NCBI RefSeq assembly: GCF_001907675.1 | Contig: NZ_MPNT01000038.1 | Coordinates: forward strand, 1-52,168 | From: Mycobacterium paraffinicum | GTDB taxonomy: Bacteria; Actinomycetota; Actinomycetes; Mycobacteriales; Mycobacteriaceae | DNA: 52,168 nucleotides | Reading direction: 5' to 3' | In this document: piece after piece, positions 1 through 13,148 of the stretch | How positions within the stretch are numbered: position 1 is the first letter of the stretch | How the letters are laid out: the number at the start of each line of letters is the position of its first letter | The notes under the pieces: model-generated | Told to the model about the DNA's origin: nothing | Seen by the model: only the letters and a program-made list of their open reading frames with translations | The model's database searches: none | Made by a program: the position numbers and the translations under genes

Positions 1-1228
1 CCGGGGCCGGGGGCGCCGGTGGTGCGGCAGGCGGCGCGCCCATCGGCGGCGCGGGCGGCGGGGCCATCGGCGGCGCGGGCGGCGGGGCCAGCGGCTGCCC
101 CCATGGCGGGACGGCGTTGGGCGGCGGGCTCTGGGGCCCGACGCAGATCACCGTGCAGCCGGGCATTCGCGTCGGGGCCTGCTGCGGCATGGGCGTCATC
201 CACGGGAACATCGGCTGCTGACCGGGGCTCTGCGGCGCGGTGAGGTCGATCAGCGGCATACGCGCCAGGGGGTCGTCCGACGGCAGACCGTTGATGTTCA
301 TCGGCAGGTTCGGACCGAGCCCCTCGGCATGCTCGAGGTGCGCATCGGCGAGCGGAGGCGGCGGGCCCGTCATCGGAGGCAGGTCGACGGGAACCACGCC
401 GGTGGCGTACGCCGAGGCCCAGCCCAGCACGTTCTGCGCGTACGCCATCGAGTTGTTGTAGCGCAGGATCGCGGCCATCACCTGCGACGGGTCGCGGAGG
501 TTGAGGCCGCCGCTGCACAGATACCGTGCCGCGGCCAGGGTGGAGTCGAACAGATTCTGCGGATCGGCAACGCCGTCGCCTTTGCCGTCGGAGGCGTAGC
601 GCGCCCAGGTGCCGGGCAGGAACTGCATTGGCCCCATCGCACGGGCGTAGGTGGGGCGATTGCCGACACTGCTCTGAAGGATGATCTCGTTGCCCGGCAG
701 CGTGCCGTCCAGCGCGGGTCCATAGATGGGGACCACCGCCGTGCCGCGGGCGTCAACCGCCCCGCCGCCCGCGTGACCCGACTCGATGCGCCCGATCCCG
801 GCCAGCAGGTTCCAGCTGACGCCGCAGCCTGGGGCGGCCGCCGCCATCTTCTGTTCGGCGTTGCGATACGCCGCCAGCGCGATGCTCGGAATGCCGAGCG
901 CGCCGGGCGCATTGACGATCATCGGCTTCGGCGGTGCCGACAAGGCCGGCTCGGCGACGTGGAACGCGTTCGGCGAACGGTCGATGGAGACGACGGCCGG
1001 TCCCGAGAGATCGGGGACGGCGGGCGAGACCGCTGCCATCGGGGCGACATTCCGGTGCACCGGGGGGAGTTTCTCGGGGAGCGAGGGCGCGCCTCCGCTC
1101 ACTGCTCCCGCGAAGACCAGGGGGGTGATGGCGGCTACGCCGAAGGCGCGCGTGCGCGTCACCTGAAGAGCTCGCTGCCGCTCCGCCGCGGCGGCCGGGC
1201 GTGGACCCCGGCGTCCCCCAATGCGCAC
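1..1228 (-). CDS. Secreted lytic-transglycosylase-like protein (Rv1230c type), 3' end outside window
   Basis: The reading frame is open from a GTG at 1228 to the window edge (about 409 codons), so the C-terminus is missing. The N-terminus is Arg-rich and leads into a hydrophobic stretch typical of an export signal. The middle carries the SLT_2-type transglycosylase signature: an LLAGIGRIESGH block with the presumed catalytic Glu, followed by RAMGPMQFLPGTWARYA and a C-terminal block of the family (AAARYL, AILRYNNS). By family, it would cleave peptidoglycan glycan strands outside the membrane. The C-terminal part is Pro-rich and low complexity (APPMAPPP repeats). I prefer the GTG at 1228 because AGGACGG lies just upstream. 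A second GTG at 1162 also leaves a signal-like N-terminus. The gene matches Rv1230c in order and content. Confidence 0.85.
   Translation of the reverse strand, partial: MRIGGRRGPRPAAAAERQRALQVTRTRAFGVAAITPLVFAGAVSGGAPSLPEKLPPVHRNVAPMAAVSPAVPDLSGPAVVSIDRSPNAFHVAEPALSAPPKPMIVNAPGALGIPSIALAAYRNAEQKMAAAAPGCGVSWNLLAGIGRIESGHAGGGAVDARGTAVVPIYGPALDGTLPGNEIILQSSVGNRPTYARAMGPMQFLPGTWARYASDGKGDGVADPQNLFDSTLAAARYLCSGGLNLRDPSQVMAAILRYNNSMAYAQNVLGWASAYATGVVPVDLPPMTGPPPPLADAHLEHAEGLGPNLPMNINGLPSDDPLARMPLIDLTAPQSPGQQPMFPWMTPMPQQAPTRMPGCTVICVGPQSPPPNAVPPWGQPLAPPPAPPMAPPPAPPMGAPPAAPPAPPAP
41..88. repeat. Two perfect tandem 24-bp units inside the Pro-rich tail
   Basis: Positions 41-64 and 65-88 are identical 24-mers that encode an eight-residue Pro/Ala/Met unit of the transglycosylase-like protein on the minus strand. 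Such in-frame repeats are prone to copy-number change. Confidence 0.8.
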
Positions 1229-1333
1229 TCGACCGTCCTAGGTATGTGAGCTGGTCAACTGCTTCTCAGCCGTGAACTAGATCACCATACATAACTCTTG
1301 TGACCAGAGTGGCGCAATGGTCTGAACTGGTTC

Positions 1334-1876
1334 TCAACCCGATTTCTTAGTCGCGCGGTCGGCGCCGTCACCGTCCGGCACCGCCCCGGAGTCCTCAGAT
1401 TCGGCGTCCAAACCGGCCAGCAGCGAGCGCAGATCGTCGAGTTCGTGGCGCAGATACTCGCGGGTCACGACCTCGCCGACCGCAAGCCGGACCGCCGCCA
1501 GCTCGCGGGCCAGGAACTCGGTGTCGGCCTTGGTCTGCGCGGCGCGATGGCGGTCTTGTTCGAGGGCGACGCGGTCCCGGTTTTCCTGACGATTCTGGGC
1601 GAGCAGAATCAGCGGCGCCGCGTAGGCGGCCTGCGTGGAGAAGGCCAGGTTGAGCAGGATGAAGGGGTAGGGGTCCCAGCGCAGCCCCACGGCGAACAGG
1701 TTCACCGCGATCCACACGAACACGATGATCGTCTGCACCAGCAGGTAGCGGCCGGTGCCGAAGAAGCGGGCGATGGATTCGGTGATCTGGCCGACGGCCT
1801 CGGGGTCCAGGCGCAGCGAGTACCTGCGCGACGTCCGCGGGGTGTAGAGCCGGCGCGGGGCCGAGGACTTGCTCAC
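1334..1876 (-). CDS. DUF1003 membrane protein (Rv1231c type)
   Basis: The product has 180 residues. The N-terminal 40 residues are basic. Two hydrophobic segments follow at about 44-64 and 70-94, separated by the short LRWDPYPF loop typical of DUF1003. A charged, coiled-coil-like C-terminal half runs from about 96 to 160. Function is unknown, but the family is a small inner-membrane protein often found beside MgtE-type genes. The GTG start at 1876 overlaps the stop of the upstream MgtE-N/CBS gene by four bases (GTGA), so the two are co-translated and probably act together. The frame stays open upstream of the GTG but has no homology there. Confidence 0.85.
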   Translation of the reverse strand: MSKSSAPRRLYTPRTSRRYSLRLDPEAVGQITESIARFFGTGRYLLVQTIIVFVWIAVNLFAVGLRWDPYPFILLNLAFSTQAAYAAPLILLAQNRQENRDRVALEQDRHRAAQTKADTEFLARELAAVRLAVGEVVTREYLRHELDDLRSLLAGLDAESEDSGAVPDGDGADRATKKSG

Positions 1877-3180
1877 GCGGATCCTCCCAGTTCTTCCAGC
1901 CGGCCGGCGGCGTCGAGCGCCTGCACATCCACCCGCCAGTCGTGCGGCAGCAAGTGATCGAGCAGATCGTCCACCGTCACCGCGCCCAACAGATGGTTTT
2001 GATCGTCGAGAACCGGACCGCACACCAGGTTGTACGCCGCCAGGTAGCGCGTCACGGCCCCCAGTGGAGTCTCCGGGGTCAGGGTGAGCAGGTCGCTGTC
2101 GACGATCCCGCCGACCAGTTCGGCCGGCGGTTCGCGAAGCAGCCGCTGTAGCTGCACGCAGCCCAAGTAGCGGCCGGTGGGCGTGGCCGTGGGCGGGCGC
2201 ACCACGAACACCATGGACGAGAGGGCGGGGGTGAGGTCGGGGTCGCGGACCCGGGCCAGCGCCTCGGCGACCGACGTGTCGGGCGTCAACACCACCGGAT
2301 CCGAGGTCATCAGGCCGCCCGCGGTGTCCGGCGAATGCGCCAGCAGCCGACGCACCGGCGCCGAATCGTCGGGGTCCATCCGCGTCAGCAGCATCTCGGC
2401 GTCCGTCGGATTCAGCACACCCAGCAAGTCGGCGGCATCGTCGGGGTCCATCTCCTCGAGGACGTCGGCGGAGCGTTCGGTGCCCAGCTCGGACAGCACG
2501 TCGGCTTGGTCCAGCTCGGGCAGCTCCTGCAGGACGTCCGCCAACCGGTCGTCGTCGAGCGCCTTGAGCACCTCGTAGCGGCGCTTGGGCGGCAGGCCCC
2601 GGATGGCGTCCGCGACATCCACCGCCTTCCAGCCCTCGAACTGGCTCAGCAGCTGCGCCACCCCCTGTCCCGGCAGCGCCAGGGCCGACGGGCTCAGGCC
2701 CTGCACGTGGTACCAATCCACGACATGCACGGGGCCACGGCGGCCCAGCCGCCGCTGGCTGCGTACGGCGACCCGGCTCACCATCCAGTCGCGGGTGCGG
2801 GTTTGTTCGATGCCCAGGTCCGTGATGATGACGTCCAGGCCGGCCAACTCCGGCAGCGCCGGATCGTTGACCTTGACCTGGGTGTCGAGCACCTGGCCGA
2901 TCGCCAGCGCCTCGCCCGGGCGCTGTTCGAAGTGGCGTAGGGAGACGCTGCCGGTATTGAGCGTGACGGCCTCCGGCTCGATCGCGGCGACCCGGAGCAT
3001 CGGGATGAAGATGCTGCGCCGCGTCGCCAGATCGACGACGAGTCCAAGGACGCGCGGTTGTTGACGCACGATGCTGATGCCGATCACGACATCGCGGATC
3101 CGGCCGAAGGATTCGCCGAGTGGACCTAGCACCAACATCCGCGAGAGCCGGGCGATGTATACCCTATTGACCGATGCCAT
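1873..3180 (-). CDS. MgtE N-terminal and CBS domain protein without membrane domain (Rv1232c type)
   Basis: The product has 435 residues. Residues 1-150 look like two PRC-barrel-like halves (GESFGRIRDVVIG at about 22-34). Residues about 180-290 are the helical MgtE_N repeat rich in ELPELDQADVLSEL-type units. Residues about 295-425 form a CBS pair (LMTSDPVVLTPDTSVAEALARV and LLTLTPETPLGAVTRYL). The transmembrane channel of true MgtE magnesium transporters is absent, so this is a cytosolic Mg2+/nucleotide-sensing module rather than a transporter by itself. It may regulate the adjacent coupled DUF1003 membrane protein, which is inference from context. The ATG at 3180 has no ribosome site but lies six bases after TAGGCT, which suggests a leaderless transcript. 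Confidence 0.87.
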   Translation of the reverse strand: MASVNRVYIARLSRMLVLGPLGESFGRIRDVVIGISIVRQQPRVLGLVVDLATRRSIFIPMLRVAAIEPEAVTLNTGSVSLRHFEQRPGEALAIGQVLDTQVKVNDPALPELAGLDVIITDLGIEQTRTRDWMVSRVAVRSQRRLGRRGPVHVVDWYHVQGLSPSALALPGQGVAQLLSQFEGWKAVDVADAIRGLPPKRRYEVLKALDDDRLADVLQELPELDQADVLSELGTERSADVLEEMDPDDAADLLGVLNPTDAEMLLTRMDPDDSAPVRRLLAHSPDTAGGLMTSDPVVLTPDTSVAEALARVRDPDLTPALSSMVFVVRPPTATPTGRYLGCVQLQRLLREPPAELVGGIVDSDLLTLTPETPLGAVTRYLAAYNLVCGPVLDDQNHLLGAVTVDDLLDHLLPHDWRVDVQALDAAGRLEELGGSA

Positions 3181-3186
3181 GGGGAA

Positions 3187-3192
3187 AGCCTA
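3187..3192 (-). promoter_or_regulatory. Leaderless-type -10 element of the MgtE-N/CBS gene
   Basis: TAGGCT (TANNNT) on the minus strand is followed by six bases and then the ATG at 3180, with no Shine-Dalgarno sequence. This fits the mycobacterial pattern of transcripts that begin at the start codon. Confidence 0.5.
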
Positions 3193-3250
3193 GGCAGCCG
3201 ACGTCGACTCGGCTGATGACGGCGGTGGCGAGTCGGTCACCGTGATGCTG

Positions 3251-3868
3251 CTAACGCGAGTGCAGCGCGAACATCATGACGATCAGGCTCACCACCAAGG
3301 TCGCGATGCCGATGACGATGCCGGCAACCGCGAGGCCGTAGCCGTCTTGCTGGGTGCGCTTGATTTGGTTGATCGCGACTGCGCCAAGCACGATCGCCAC
3401 GATCGAGCCGATGCAGCAGCAGAACACGCCGGTGAACGACGAAATGAGCGACGCGATAGCGAGCTTGTTCGTCCCCGGTTTCACTCCGCTCGGTGATCCG
3501 TAGCCGCCGAGGTAGTCCGGTGCCGGGTAATAGCCGCCCGGGTAGGGCGGCGGCCCGTAGCCGCCGGGCGGAATGCCGTATTGGGCCGGCCCGGGCTGGT
3601 ATGGCGGCGCGCCATAGCCCGACGGCTGGTCATATCCGGGCGGCGGCCCATATCCGGGTGGCGGCGGGTATTGGGCCGCATAACCGGGGTGGTATTCGGA
3701 GGGATAGCCCGGCGGTGGATATGCCGGCGGCGGATATTCAGGCGCCGCTCCGGGTGCCGGCGGTTCCCACGGGGTCTCTGGCGCGTCCGGGGCGTCGCCG
3801 CCGGTGGGGAATGGTTTGGCCTGGTCGTCGTGGGCGCGTTCGCCGAAGCCATCACCGGGCGCTGTCAT
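3251..3868 (-). CDS. DUF4190 Pro/Gly/Tyr-rich membrane protein (Rv1233c type)
   Basis: The product has 205 residues. Residues 1-130 are a low-complexity cytosolic tail of PPPGYG-type repeats. The C-terminal 70 residues hold the DUF4190 domain, with two membrane segments (about 135-160 and 175-200) around a short INQIKRTQQDGYGLAVAGIVIG loop, the hallmark of the family. Function is unknown. Similar tails in mycobacteria and streptomycetes suggest a membrane-bound, disordered scaffold. I start at the ATG at 3868 rather than the longer frame because upstream codons have no membrane-protein character, and TAGGTT lies seven bases before this ATG (leaderless pattern; it could also be read as a weak AGGTTG ribosome site). 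Confidence 0.82.
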   Translation of the reverse strand: MTAPGDGFGERAHDDQAKPFPTGGDAPDAPETPWEPPAPGAAPEYPPPAYPPPGYPSEYHPGYAAQYPPPPGYGPPPGYDQPSGYGAPPYQPGPAQYGIPPGGYGPPPYPGGYYPAPDYLGGYGSPSGVKPGTNKLAIASLISSFTGVFCCCIGSIVAIVLGAVAINQIKRTQQDGYGLAVAGIVIGIATLVVSLIVMMFALHSR

Positions 3869-3875
3869 GTTGTTC

Positions 3876-3881
3876 AACCTA
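3876..3881 (-). promoter_or_regulatory. Leaderless-type -10 element of the DUF4190 gene
   Basis: TAGGTT on the minus strand stands seven bases before the ATG at 3868. The 161-base divergent region 3869-4029 also holds TAGGCT near 3975 as a possible -10 for the plus-strand gene at 4030. Confidence 0.4.
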
Positions 3882-4029
3882 GCCGATACGAAATCGGCGG
3901 AACGGCCCCGAATCGCCGCCGGCGGACGGACCGGGGGTGCCCTGTTTTCGCAGGTTGGCGAGCGGTCGCTGGATAGGCTAAGAAGGCCCGAGATGTGACC
4001 TTGGCCGGGGCGGAGGAGAATGAGCACCG

Positions 4030-6914
<2,885 letters not shown>

Positions 6915-6925
<11 letters not shown>

Positions 6926-7754
6926 ACAAGGATGGGCCCCGCGGGCCGCGGTTTGGGCCGTTCTCGACGCCGTGGTGGTGGTCTACGCACTTGTACCGGT
7001 GTTGTGGATCCTCAGCCTCTCGCTCAAGCCCACGTCAACGGTCAAGGACGGCAAGCTGATTCCGTCGTCGGTGTCCTTCGAGAACTACCGTGGCATCTTC
7101 CGGGGGGACCTGTTCGGTGCGGCGCTGGTGAACTCGATCGGGATCGGATTGATCACCACCGCGATCGCGGTGGTGCTCGGCGCGATGGCGGCCTACGCGA
7201 TCGCCCGGCTCAGCTTTCCGGGCAAGCGCGTTTTGATCGGCGCGACCCTGTTGGTCACCATGTTCCCCGCCATCTCGCTAGTCACCCCGCTGTTCAACAT
7301 CGAACGCTTCGTCGGACTGTTCGACACCTGGCCCGGCCTGATCCTGCCTTACATCACCTTCGCTCTGCCGCTTGCCATCTACACGTTGTCGGCATTCTTC
7401 CGGGAGATTCCGTGGGACCTGGAAAAGGCCGCCAAAATGGACGGCGCCACACCTGCCCAGGCGTTCCGCAAGGTGATCGTCCCACTGGCCGCTCCCGGGG
7501 TGGTGACGGCGGCCATCCTGGTGTTCATCTTCGCCTGGAACGACCTCCTGCTGGCGCTGTCGCTGACCGCCACAAAGGCGGCGATCACGGCGCCGGTCGC
7601 GATCGCGAACTTCGGTGGCAGTTCGCAATTCGAGGAGCCGACCGGGTCGATCGCGGCCGGCGCAGTGGTGATCACGGTCCCGATCATCCTGTTTGTTCTA
7701 ATCTTCCAACGTCGAATCATCGCCGGGTTGACGTCTGGCGCGGTGAAGGGATAG
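6915..7754 (+). CDS. sugB: Trehalose ABC transporter permease SugB
   Basis: The product has 279 residues and six membrane segments, with the EAA loop [31 protein letters not shown]. It is the second pore subunit of LpqY-SugABC. Alternative GTG starts at 6903 and 6906 exist. I chose the ATG at 6915 because GGTGG lies at a usable distance and because the product then resembles SugB of M. tuberculosis. It overlaps sugA by 11 bases and is followed by sugC after four bases. Confidence 0.94.
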
Positions 7755-7758
7755 CCCG

Positions 7759-8933
<1,175 letters not shown>

Positions 8934-8937
<4 letters not shown>

Positions 8938-9545
8938 CCCCGATCCTGGACCAGGTGCGAACGCACCTGCGTCGCCACTTCGCCGACACCGAGCCCAATG
9001 CCGACACCGAGCCCGATTCGGCGAGCGTGACCTTCCTGGGCGCCGAGCCCATCGAGGTGTTGCGTTTCCGCGGCGGCGACGGGTTGGTCCACTACGTGAC
9101 GCTGGGCTGTTCCCGCTACCCGATGACCGACCCCACGCAGCTCGTCGACGACCAGACGCGGGGCCCGCGCGCCGAAGTCGTCCTGCGCCTGCGTGATCCG
9201 GGACCCGTCACCGGCATCGCGCGCAGCCTGGCGGTCCTGGCCGCGACGCCGGCCGTCGAGGGTCTGGTGCTGACCGCCGACGCGTTGGTCGACCTCGGCA
9301 CGCCGCTATGGGCGCGGGCCGCCGGGCGGGTGCCGTTCACCGCGGTGTTGTTGGGTCCCAGCGACATCGACGATCTGCCGCTGGAACCGCCGCGCGACCC
9401 GGTGCAATTCTTCTCGGCGACCCCCATCACGGCGACCGAGGCGGCGTGGGTGCGGCTCAAGGGAGCCGAGGCAATGCGGGAGGCCTGGCAGAACGACGGG
9501 GTGGACGTGCTTAATCCCGATCGGCCTGCCGCGCAACCGCGTTGA
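8934..9545 (+). CDS. SUFU (suppressor of fused) domain protein coupled to sugC
   Basis: The product has 203 residues. The pattern [25 protein letters not shown], then [12 protein letters not shown], a mid-protein [11 protein letters not shown] and a late [14 protein letters not shown] block are those of bacterial SUFU-family proteins. In animals SUFU restrains Hedgehog transcription factors. In bacteria the fold is known mainly as predicted immunity proteins and single-domain proteins of unknown role. The GTG start is within the sugC stop (GTGA), with GGGGAG upstream, so it is made with the trehalose importer. I do not recall it at this place in M. tuberculosis. An 18-bp in-frame tandem repeat lies near its N-terminus. 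Confidence 0.75.
8982..9017. repeat. Tandem 18-bp repeat in the SUFU gene
   Basis: Two 18-mers at 8982-8999 and 9000-9017 differ by one base and encode ADTEPN and ADTEPD. This is a possible short variable-number repeat. Confidence 0.75.
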
Positions 9546-9581
9546 CCTGGCGTTCAGCGTGGACGCCCTCAAATCGCCAGG
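9546..9581. terminator. Bidirectional hairpin between SUFU gene and corA
   Basis: CCTGGCG at 9546-9552 pairs perfectly with CGCCAGG at 9575-9581, with further GGCGT/ACGCC pairing inside. It starts one base after the SUFU-gene stop and 20 bases before the corA stop, so it could end both convergent transcripts. No U-tract is present, which is usual in mycobacteria. Confidence 0.45.
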
Positions 9582-9600
9582 CGCACAATGAAAAGCGCGG

Positions 9601-10704
9601 CTAGAGCCAGTTGTTGCGCCGGAACTGGAAGTACAAGGCCAGACAGGCCAGCGTCATCGCGGCCATGATTCCCGGATAACCCCATGTCCAGTTCAGCTCG
9701 GGCATGAAGTGGAAGTTCATCCCGTAGATCGCGGCGACCATCGTGGGCACCGCCAGGATGCCGGCCCAGGCCGCCATCTTGCGCATGTCGTTATTCTGCT
9801 GCATCCCGACCCTGGCCAGCGCGGCCTGTATCAGCGAGTTCAGCATGTCGTCATAGCTGGAGATCTGGTCGGCGGCCTGGGATTGATGGTCGGAGACGTC
9901 GCGCAGGTAGCGGCGCACCTCTTTGGAGATGAGGTCCTTGTTCTCGACCTGAATGCGGTGGAATGCCACGGACAGCGGGCCGACGCACCTGCGCAGTTCG
10001 ACGACCTCACGCTTGAGCAGGTAGATCGGTTCGACGTCGATCTTGCTGCCCGGCGCGAACGCCACTTCCTCGATGCTGTCGATGTCGGATTCGATCAGGC
10101 TGCTCACCTCGAGGTAGTGGTCCACCACGTCGTCGGCGATGGCGTGCATCACCGCGAACGGGCCCAGCCGCAACTGCTCGGGGTCGGCGTCCATCCGCTT
10201 GCGCACCTCGGAAAGGCCGCCGTGCTCGCCGTGGCGCACCGTGATCACGAAGTCCTTGCCGACGAAGACCATGATCTCGCCGGTCTCCACGATCTGACGG
10301 GCCGCCACCACCGATTCGTGTGGGACGTAGGTGACCGTCTTGAGGACCAAGAACACCGTGTCGTCATAGCGCTCCAGCTTGGGTCGCTGGTGGGCGCAGA
10401 CGGCGTCCTCGACGGCCAGCGGGTGCATGCCGAAAAGGTCCGCGACTTCCTGCATCTCGGCGAGGTCGGGTTCGCGCAGGCCGACCCAGACGAAAGCGTC
10501 GTGTCCGAGCAGTTCGATCTCGCGCACCTTGTCGCGGGCGGCGTCATAGCTGAATTTTCCCGGCAGCCGGTGGCCTTCGGCGTACACGGCGCAGTCGACC
10601 AACGTCTCGTTCGGGGAGTGCGGTCGCGGCTCGGGTTGCGGGGGGCGCGGTTCGTGCGCGAGCGGCCGAAGCGCCTCGGGCAGTGCGTCAAAACCCTGGA
10701 ACAC
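9601..10704 (-). CDS. corA: CorA family magnesium/cobalt transporter
   Basis: The product has 367 residues. The large cytosolic domain is followed by a long helix and two C-terminal membrane segments. The selectivity motif YGMNF is at 327-331, and the FHFMPELNW loop follows. CorA pentamers let Mg2+ in down its gradient. I start at the GTG at 10704 because a perfect GGAGGT lies five bases upstream. The frame stays open further upstream (to 10749) but without family similarity, and the chosen start matches M. tuberculosis Rv1239c. Confidence 0.93.
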   Translation of the reverse strand: MFQGFDALPEALRPLAHEPRPPQPEPRPHSPNETLVDCAVYAEGHRLPGKFSYDAARDKVREIELLGHDAFVWVGLREPDLAEMQEVADLFGMHPLAVEDAVCAHQRPKLERYDDTVFLVLKTVTYVPHESVVAARQIVETGEIMVFVGKDFVITVRHGEHGGLSEVRKRMDADPEQLRLGPFAVMHAIADDVVDHYLEVSSLIESDIDSIEEVAFAPGSKIDVEPIYLLKREVVELRRCVGPLSVAFHRIQVENKDLISKEVRRYLRDVSDHQSQAADQISSYDDMLNSLIQAALARVGMQQNNDMRKMAAWAGILAVPTMVAAIYGMNFHFMPELNWTWGYPGIMAAMTLACLALYFQFRRNNWL

Positions 10705-10820
10705 ATCCACCTCCGATCGCAGCGCAGGTCTGACCAGGCGGTGCTCCATGCTACGCGTCCCGTCTTACCGAAGGGCGACGATCCGTTTGCCGGGAAAACG
10801 GTCGGGTATTGGACCGGAGG

Positions 10821-10848
10821 TTGGCGGCCCGCAACGGTGCGCTAGTTT
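10821..10848 (+). promoter_or_regulatory. Possible mdh promoter
   Basis: TTGGCG at 10821-10826 and TAGTTT at 10843-10848 are separated by 16 bases and lie upstream of mdh in the corA/mdh divergent region (10705-10898). In M. tuberculosis mdh is reported as cAMP-inducible. I could not identify a convincing regulator site here. Confidence 0.35.
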
Positions 10849-10898
10849 CGTGGCCGAGACCCGAACTGCACGACTACCTCCACAAGGAGCATTTCGAC

Positions 10899-11888
10899 GT
10901 GAGCGCAAGTCCACTCAAGGTCGCCGTCACCGGTGCCGCCGGCCAGATCGGCTACAGCCTGTTGTTCCGCCTGGCGAGCGGCTCGCTGCTGGGCCCCGAC
11001 CGCCCGATCGAGCTGCGGCTGCTCGAGATCGAGCCCGCGCTCAAGGCGCTCGAGGGTGTCGTGATGGAGCTCGACGACTGCGCGTTCCCGCTGCTCGCCG
11101 GGGTGGAGATCGGCGCGGACGCGAACAAGATCTTCGACGGTGTGAATCTGGCGCTCTTGGTCGGCGCGCGGCCCCGCGGCCCGGGCATGGAGCGCAGCGA
11201 TCTGCTGGAGGCCAACGGCGCGATCTTCACCGCGCAGGGCAAGGCCCTCAACTCCGTCGCCGCCGACGACGTACGCATCGGCGTGACCGGCAACCCGGCC
11301 AACACGAACGCGCTGATCGCGCTGAGCAACGCCCCCGACATCCCCAAGGAGCGGTTCTCCGCACTGACCCGCCTGGACCACAACCGGGCCATCTCGCAGC
11401 TGGCCAAGAAGACCGGCGCGAAGGTCACCGACATCAAGAAGATGACGATCTGGGGCAACCACTCCGCCACCCAGTACCCCGACATCTTCCACGCCGAGGT
11501 CGGCGGCAAGAACGCCGCCGAGGTGGTCAACGACCAGAACTGGATCGAGAACGACTTCATCCCGACGGTCGCCAAGCGCGGTGCCGCGATCATCGACGCG
11601 CGCGGCGCCTCCTCGGCCGCCTCGGCCGCGTCGGCGACCATCGATGCCGCCCGTTCCTGGCTGCTGGGCAGCCCCGACGGTGACTGGGTGTCGATGGCGG
11701 TCTTCTCCGACGGCTCCTACGGGGTGCCGGAGGGCATCGTGTCGTCGTTCCCGGTGACCACCAAGGACGGCGACTGGTCGATCGTGCAGGGACTGGAGAT
11801 CGACGACTTCTCCCGCGGCCGCATCGACAAGTCGACCGCCGAGCTGGTCGACGAGCGCAACGCGGTGACCGAGCTCGGTCTGATCTGA
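10899..11888 (+). CDS. mdh: Malate dehydrogenase
   Basis: The product has 329 residues, the same length as the M. tuberculosis enzyme. It interconverts malate and oxaloacetate with NAD(H) in the cytosol. The NAD-binding loop TGAAGQIGY is at 11-19, the substrate loop [14 protein letters not shown] at about 88-101, catalytic Asp160 with Arg163 in [10 protein letters not shown], and catalytic His188 in [12 protein letters not shown]. The GTG at 10899 has AAGGAG nine bases upstream. The gene is followed by a hairpin and then by a malic enzyme gene, so two malate-consuming reactions are encoded side by side. Confidence 0.96.
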   Translation: MSASPLKVAVTGAAGQIGYSLLFRLASGSLLGPDRPIELRLLEIEPALKALEGVVMELDDCAFPLLAGVEIGADANKIFDGVNLALLVGARPRGPGMERSDLLEANGAIFTAQGKALNSVAADDVRIGVTGNPANTNALIALSNAPDIPKERFSALTRLDHNRAISQLAKKTGAKVTDIKKMTIWGNHSATQYPDIFHAEVGGKNAAEVVNDQNWIENDFIPTVAKRGAAIIDARGASSAASAASATIDAARSWLLGSPDGDWVSMAVFSDGSYGVPEGIVSSFPVTTKDGDWSIVQGLEIDDFSRGRIDKSTAELVDERNAVTELGLI

Positions 11889-11894
11889 CGCCGA

Positions 11895-11913
11895 AATCCT
11901 TCTCGAAAGGATT
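11895..11913 (+). terminator. Hairpin after mdh
   Basis: AATCCTT at 11895-11901 pairs with AAGGATT at 11907-11913 around a five-base loop, seven bases after the mdh stop. It overlaps a second inverted repeat, GATTAG-5-CTAATC, at 11910-11926. It could be a terminator or attenuator for mdh, or an operator for the malic enzyme gene starting at 11949. Confidence 0.4.
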
Positions 11914-11948
11914 AGGCCTACTAATCGGTAGTCAGTACCCTGGGGCGC

Positions 11949-13148
11949 GTGTCCGAGTTGATTGAATCGATACAGACGCTCGCCGAGCCCGGTGCGATCA
12001 CCGACGCCGAGATCTTCGAGGCACACGTAGGCGGCAAGCTTTTCGTGGGCCCGAAGGCCCCGTTGGACACCCAGCGCGCGTTGTCCATCGCCTACACCCC
12101 AGGTGTGGCTCAGGTCAGTCGCGCGATCGCCGCCGATCCCACCCAGGCCGCCCGCTACACGTGGGCGAACCGGCTGGTCGCCGTCGTCAGCGACGGCAGC
12201 GCGGTGCTCGGCCTCGGTGACATCGGACCCGCGGCGTCGCTGCCGGTGATGGAGGGCAAGTGCGCCCTGTTCCAGGCCTACGGCGGGCTGAACGCGATCC
12301 CGATCGTCCTGGACACCAAGGATCCGGACGAGATCGTGGAAACCCTGGTGCGACTGCGCCCCACGTTCGGCGCCGTCAACTTGGAGGACATCTCCGCGCC
12401 GCGCTGCTTCGAGATCGAGCGGCGGGTGATCGAGGCGCTGGACTGCCCGGTGATGCACGACGACCAGCACGGCACGGCGATCGTCGCCCTGGCCGCGCTC
12501 ATGGGCGCCAGCAAGCTGCTCGGCCGCGACATGACGTCGCTGCGGGTGGTGGTCTCCGGCGCCGGGGCCGCGGGCGTCGCCTGCACGAATCTGCTTTTGG
12601 CGATGGGTGTTTCGGACATCACCGTGCTCGACTCGCGCGGGATTCTGCACGCCGGGCGCGACGACATGAACAGCGTGAAGAGACTGCTGGCGCAGCGCAC
12701 CAACCCTGCCGGACTCACCGGCAGCATCGCCGAAGCGCTGCGGGGTGCGGACGTGTTCCTCGGCGTGTCCGGAGGCGTGGTGCCGGAGGAAATGATCGCC
12801 ACCATGGCGCCGAACGCGATCGTCTTCGCCCTGTCGAACCCCGACCCGGAGATCCACCCGCAGATCGCGGCCCGGTACGCCGCCGTGGTGGCCACCGGGC
12901 GCAGCGACTTCCCCAACCAGATCAACAACGTGCTGGCCTTCCCCGGAGTGTTTCGGGGGGCACTGGATGCCGGCGCGCGCCGGATCACCGAAAAGATGAT
13001 GGTGGCCGCGGCCGAGGCGATCTTCTCGGTCGTCAGCGATGACCTGGCTTTCGACCGGATTGTCCCGAGCCCGCTGGACCTGCGTGTCGGGAATGCGGTC
13101 GCCACGGCGGTGGCGCTGGCCGCAGATCCCGCAGACATCGCGGGGTGA
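11949..13148 (+). CDS. Malic enzyme (NAD(P)-dependent, short bacterial type)
   Basis: The product has 399 residues and catalyses oxidative decarboxylation of malate to pyruvate. Tyr49 in AYTPGV and Lys104 in [10 protein letters not shown] are the general acid/base pair. The metal ligands lie in NLEDISAP (Glu146, Asp147) and HDDQHGTA (Asp171). The Rossmann loop GAGAAG is at 204-209, and the C-terminal SNPDPEIHP block is intact. The size is that of the MaeA/MaeB core without a phosphotransacetylase fusion. The cofactor cannot be told from sequence. The GTG start lacks a strong ribosome site. The stop overlaps lpqZ by GTGA. In M. tuberculosis this interval holds vapBC33 and PE_PGRS23, and its Mez enzyme is elsewhere. 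Confidence 0.92.
   Translation: MSELIESIQTLAEPGAITDAEIFEAHVGGKLFVGPKAPLDTQRALSIAYTPGVAQVSRAIAADPTQAARYTWANRLVAVVSDGSAVLGLGDIGPAASLPVMEGKCALFQAYGGLNAIPIVLDTKDPDEIVETLVRLRPTFGAVNLEDISAPRCFEIERRVIEALDCPVMHDDQHGTAIVALAALMGASKLLGRDMTSLRVVVSGAGAAGVACTNLLLAMGVSDITVLDSRGILHAGRDDMNSVKRLLAQRTNPAGLTGSIAEALRGADVFLGVSGGVVPEEMIATMAPNAIVFALSNPDPEIHPQIAARYAAVVATGRSDFPNQINNVLAFPGVFRGALDAGARRITEKMMVAAAEAIFSVVSDDLAFDRIVPSPLDLRVGNAVATAVALAADPADIAG

Noticed and set aside
329..1249. 306-codon plus-strand frame opposite the transglycosylase-like gene
   Set aside because: The minus strand shows clear transglycosylase motifs and an export signal; this frame is a shadow.
10842..12857. 671-codon minus-strand open frame across mdh and malic enzyme
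   Set aside because: It is antisense to two clearly conserved enzymes, has no motif of its own, and is His/Arg/Gly-rich as expected from a G+C-rich shadow frame.
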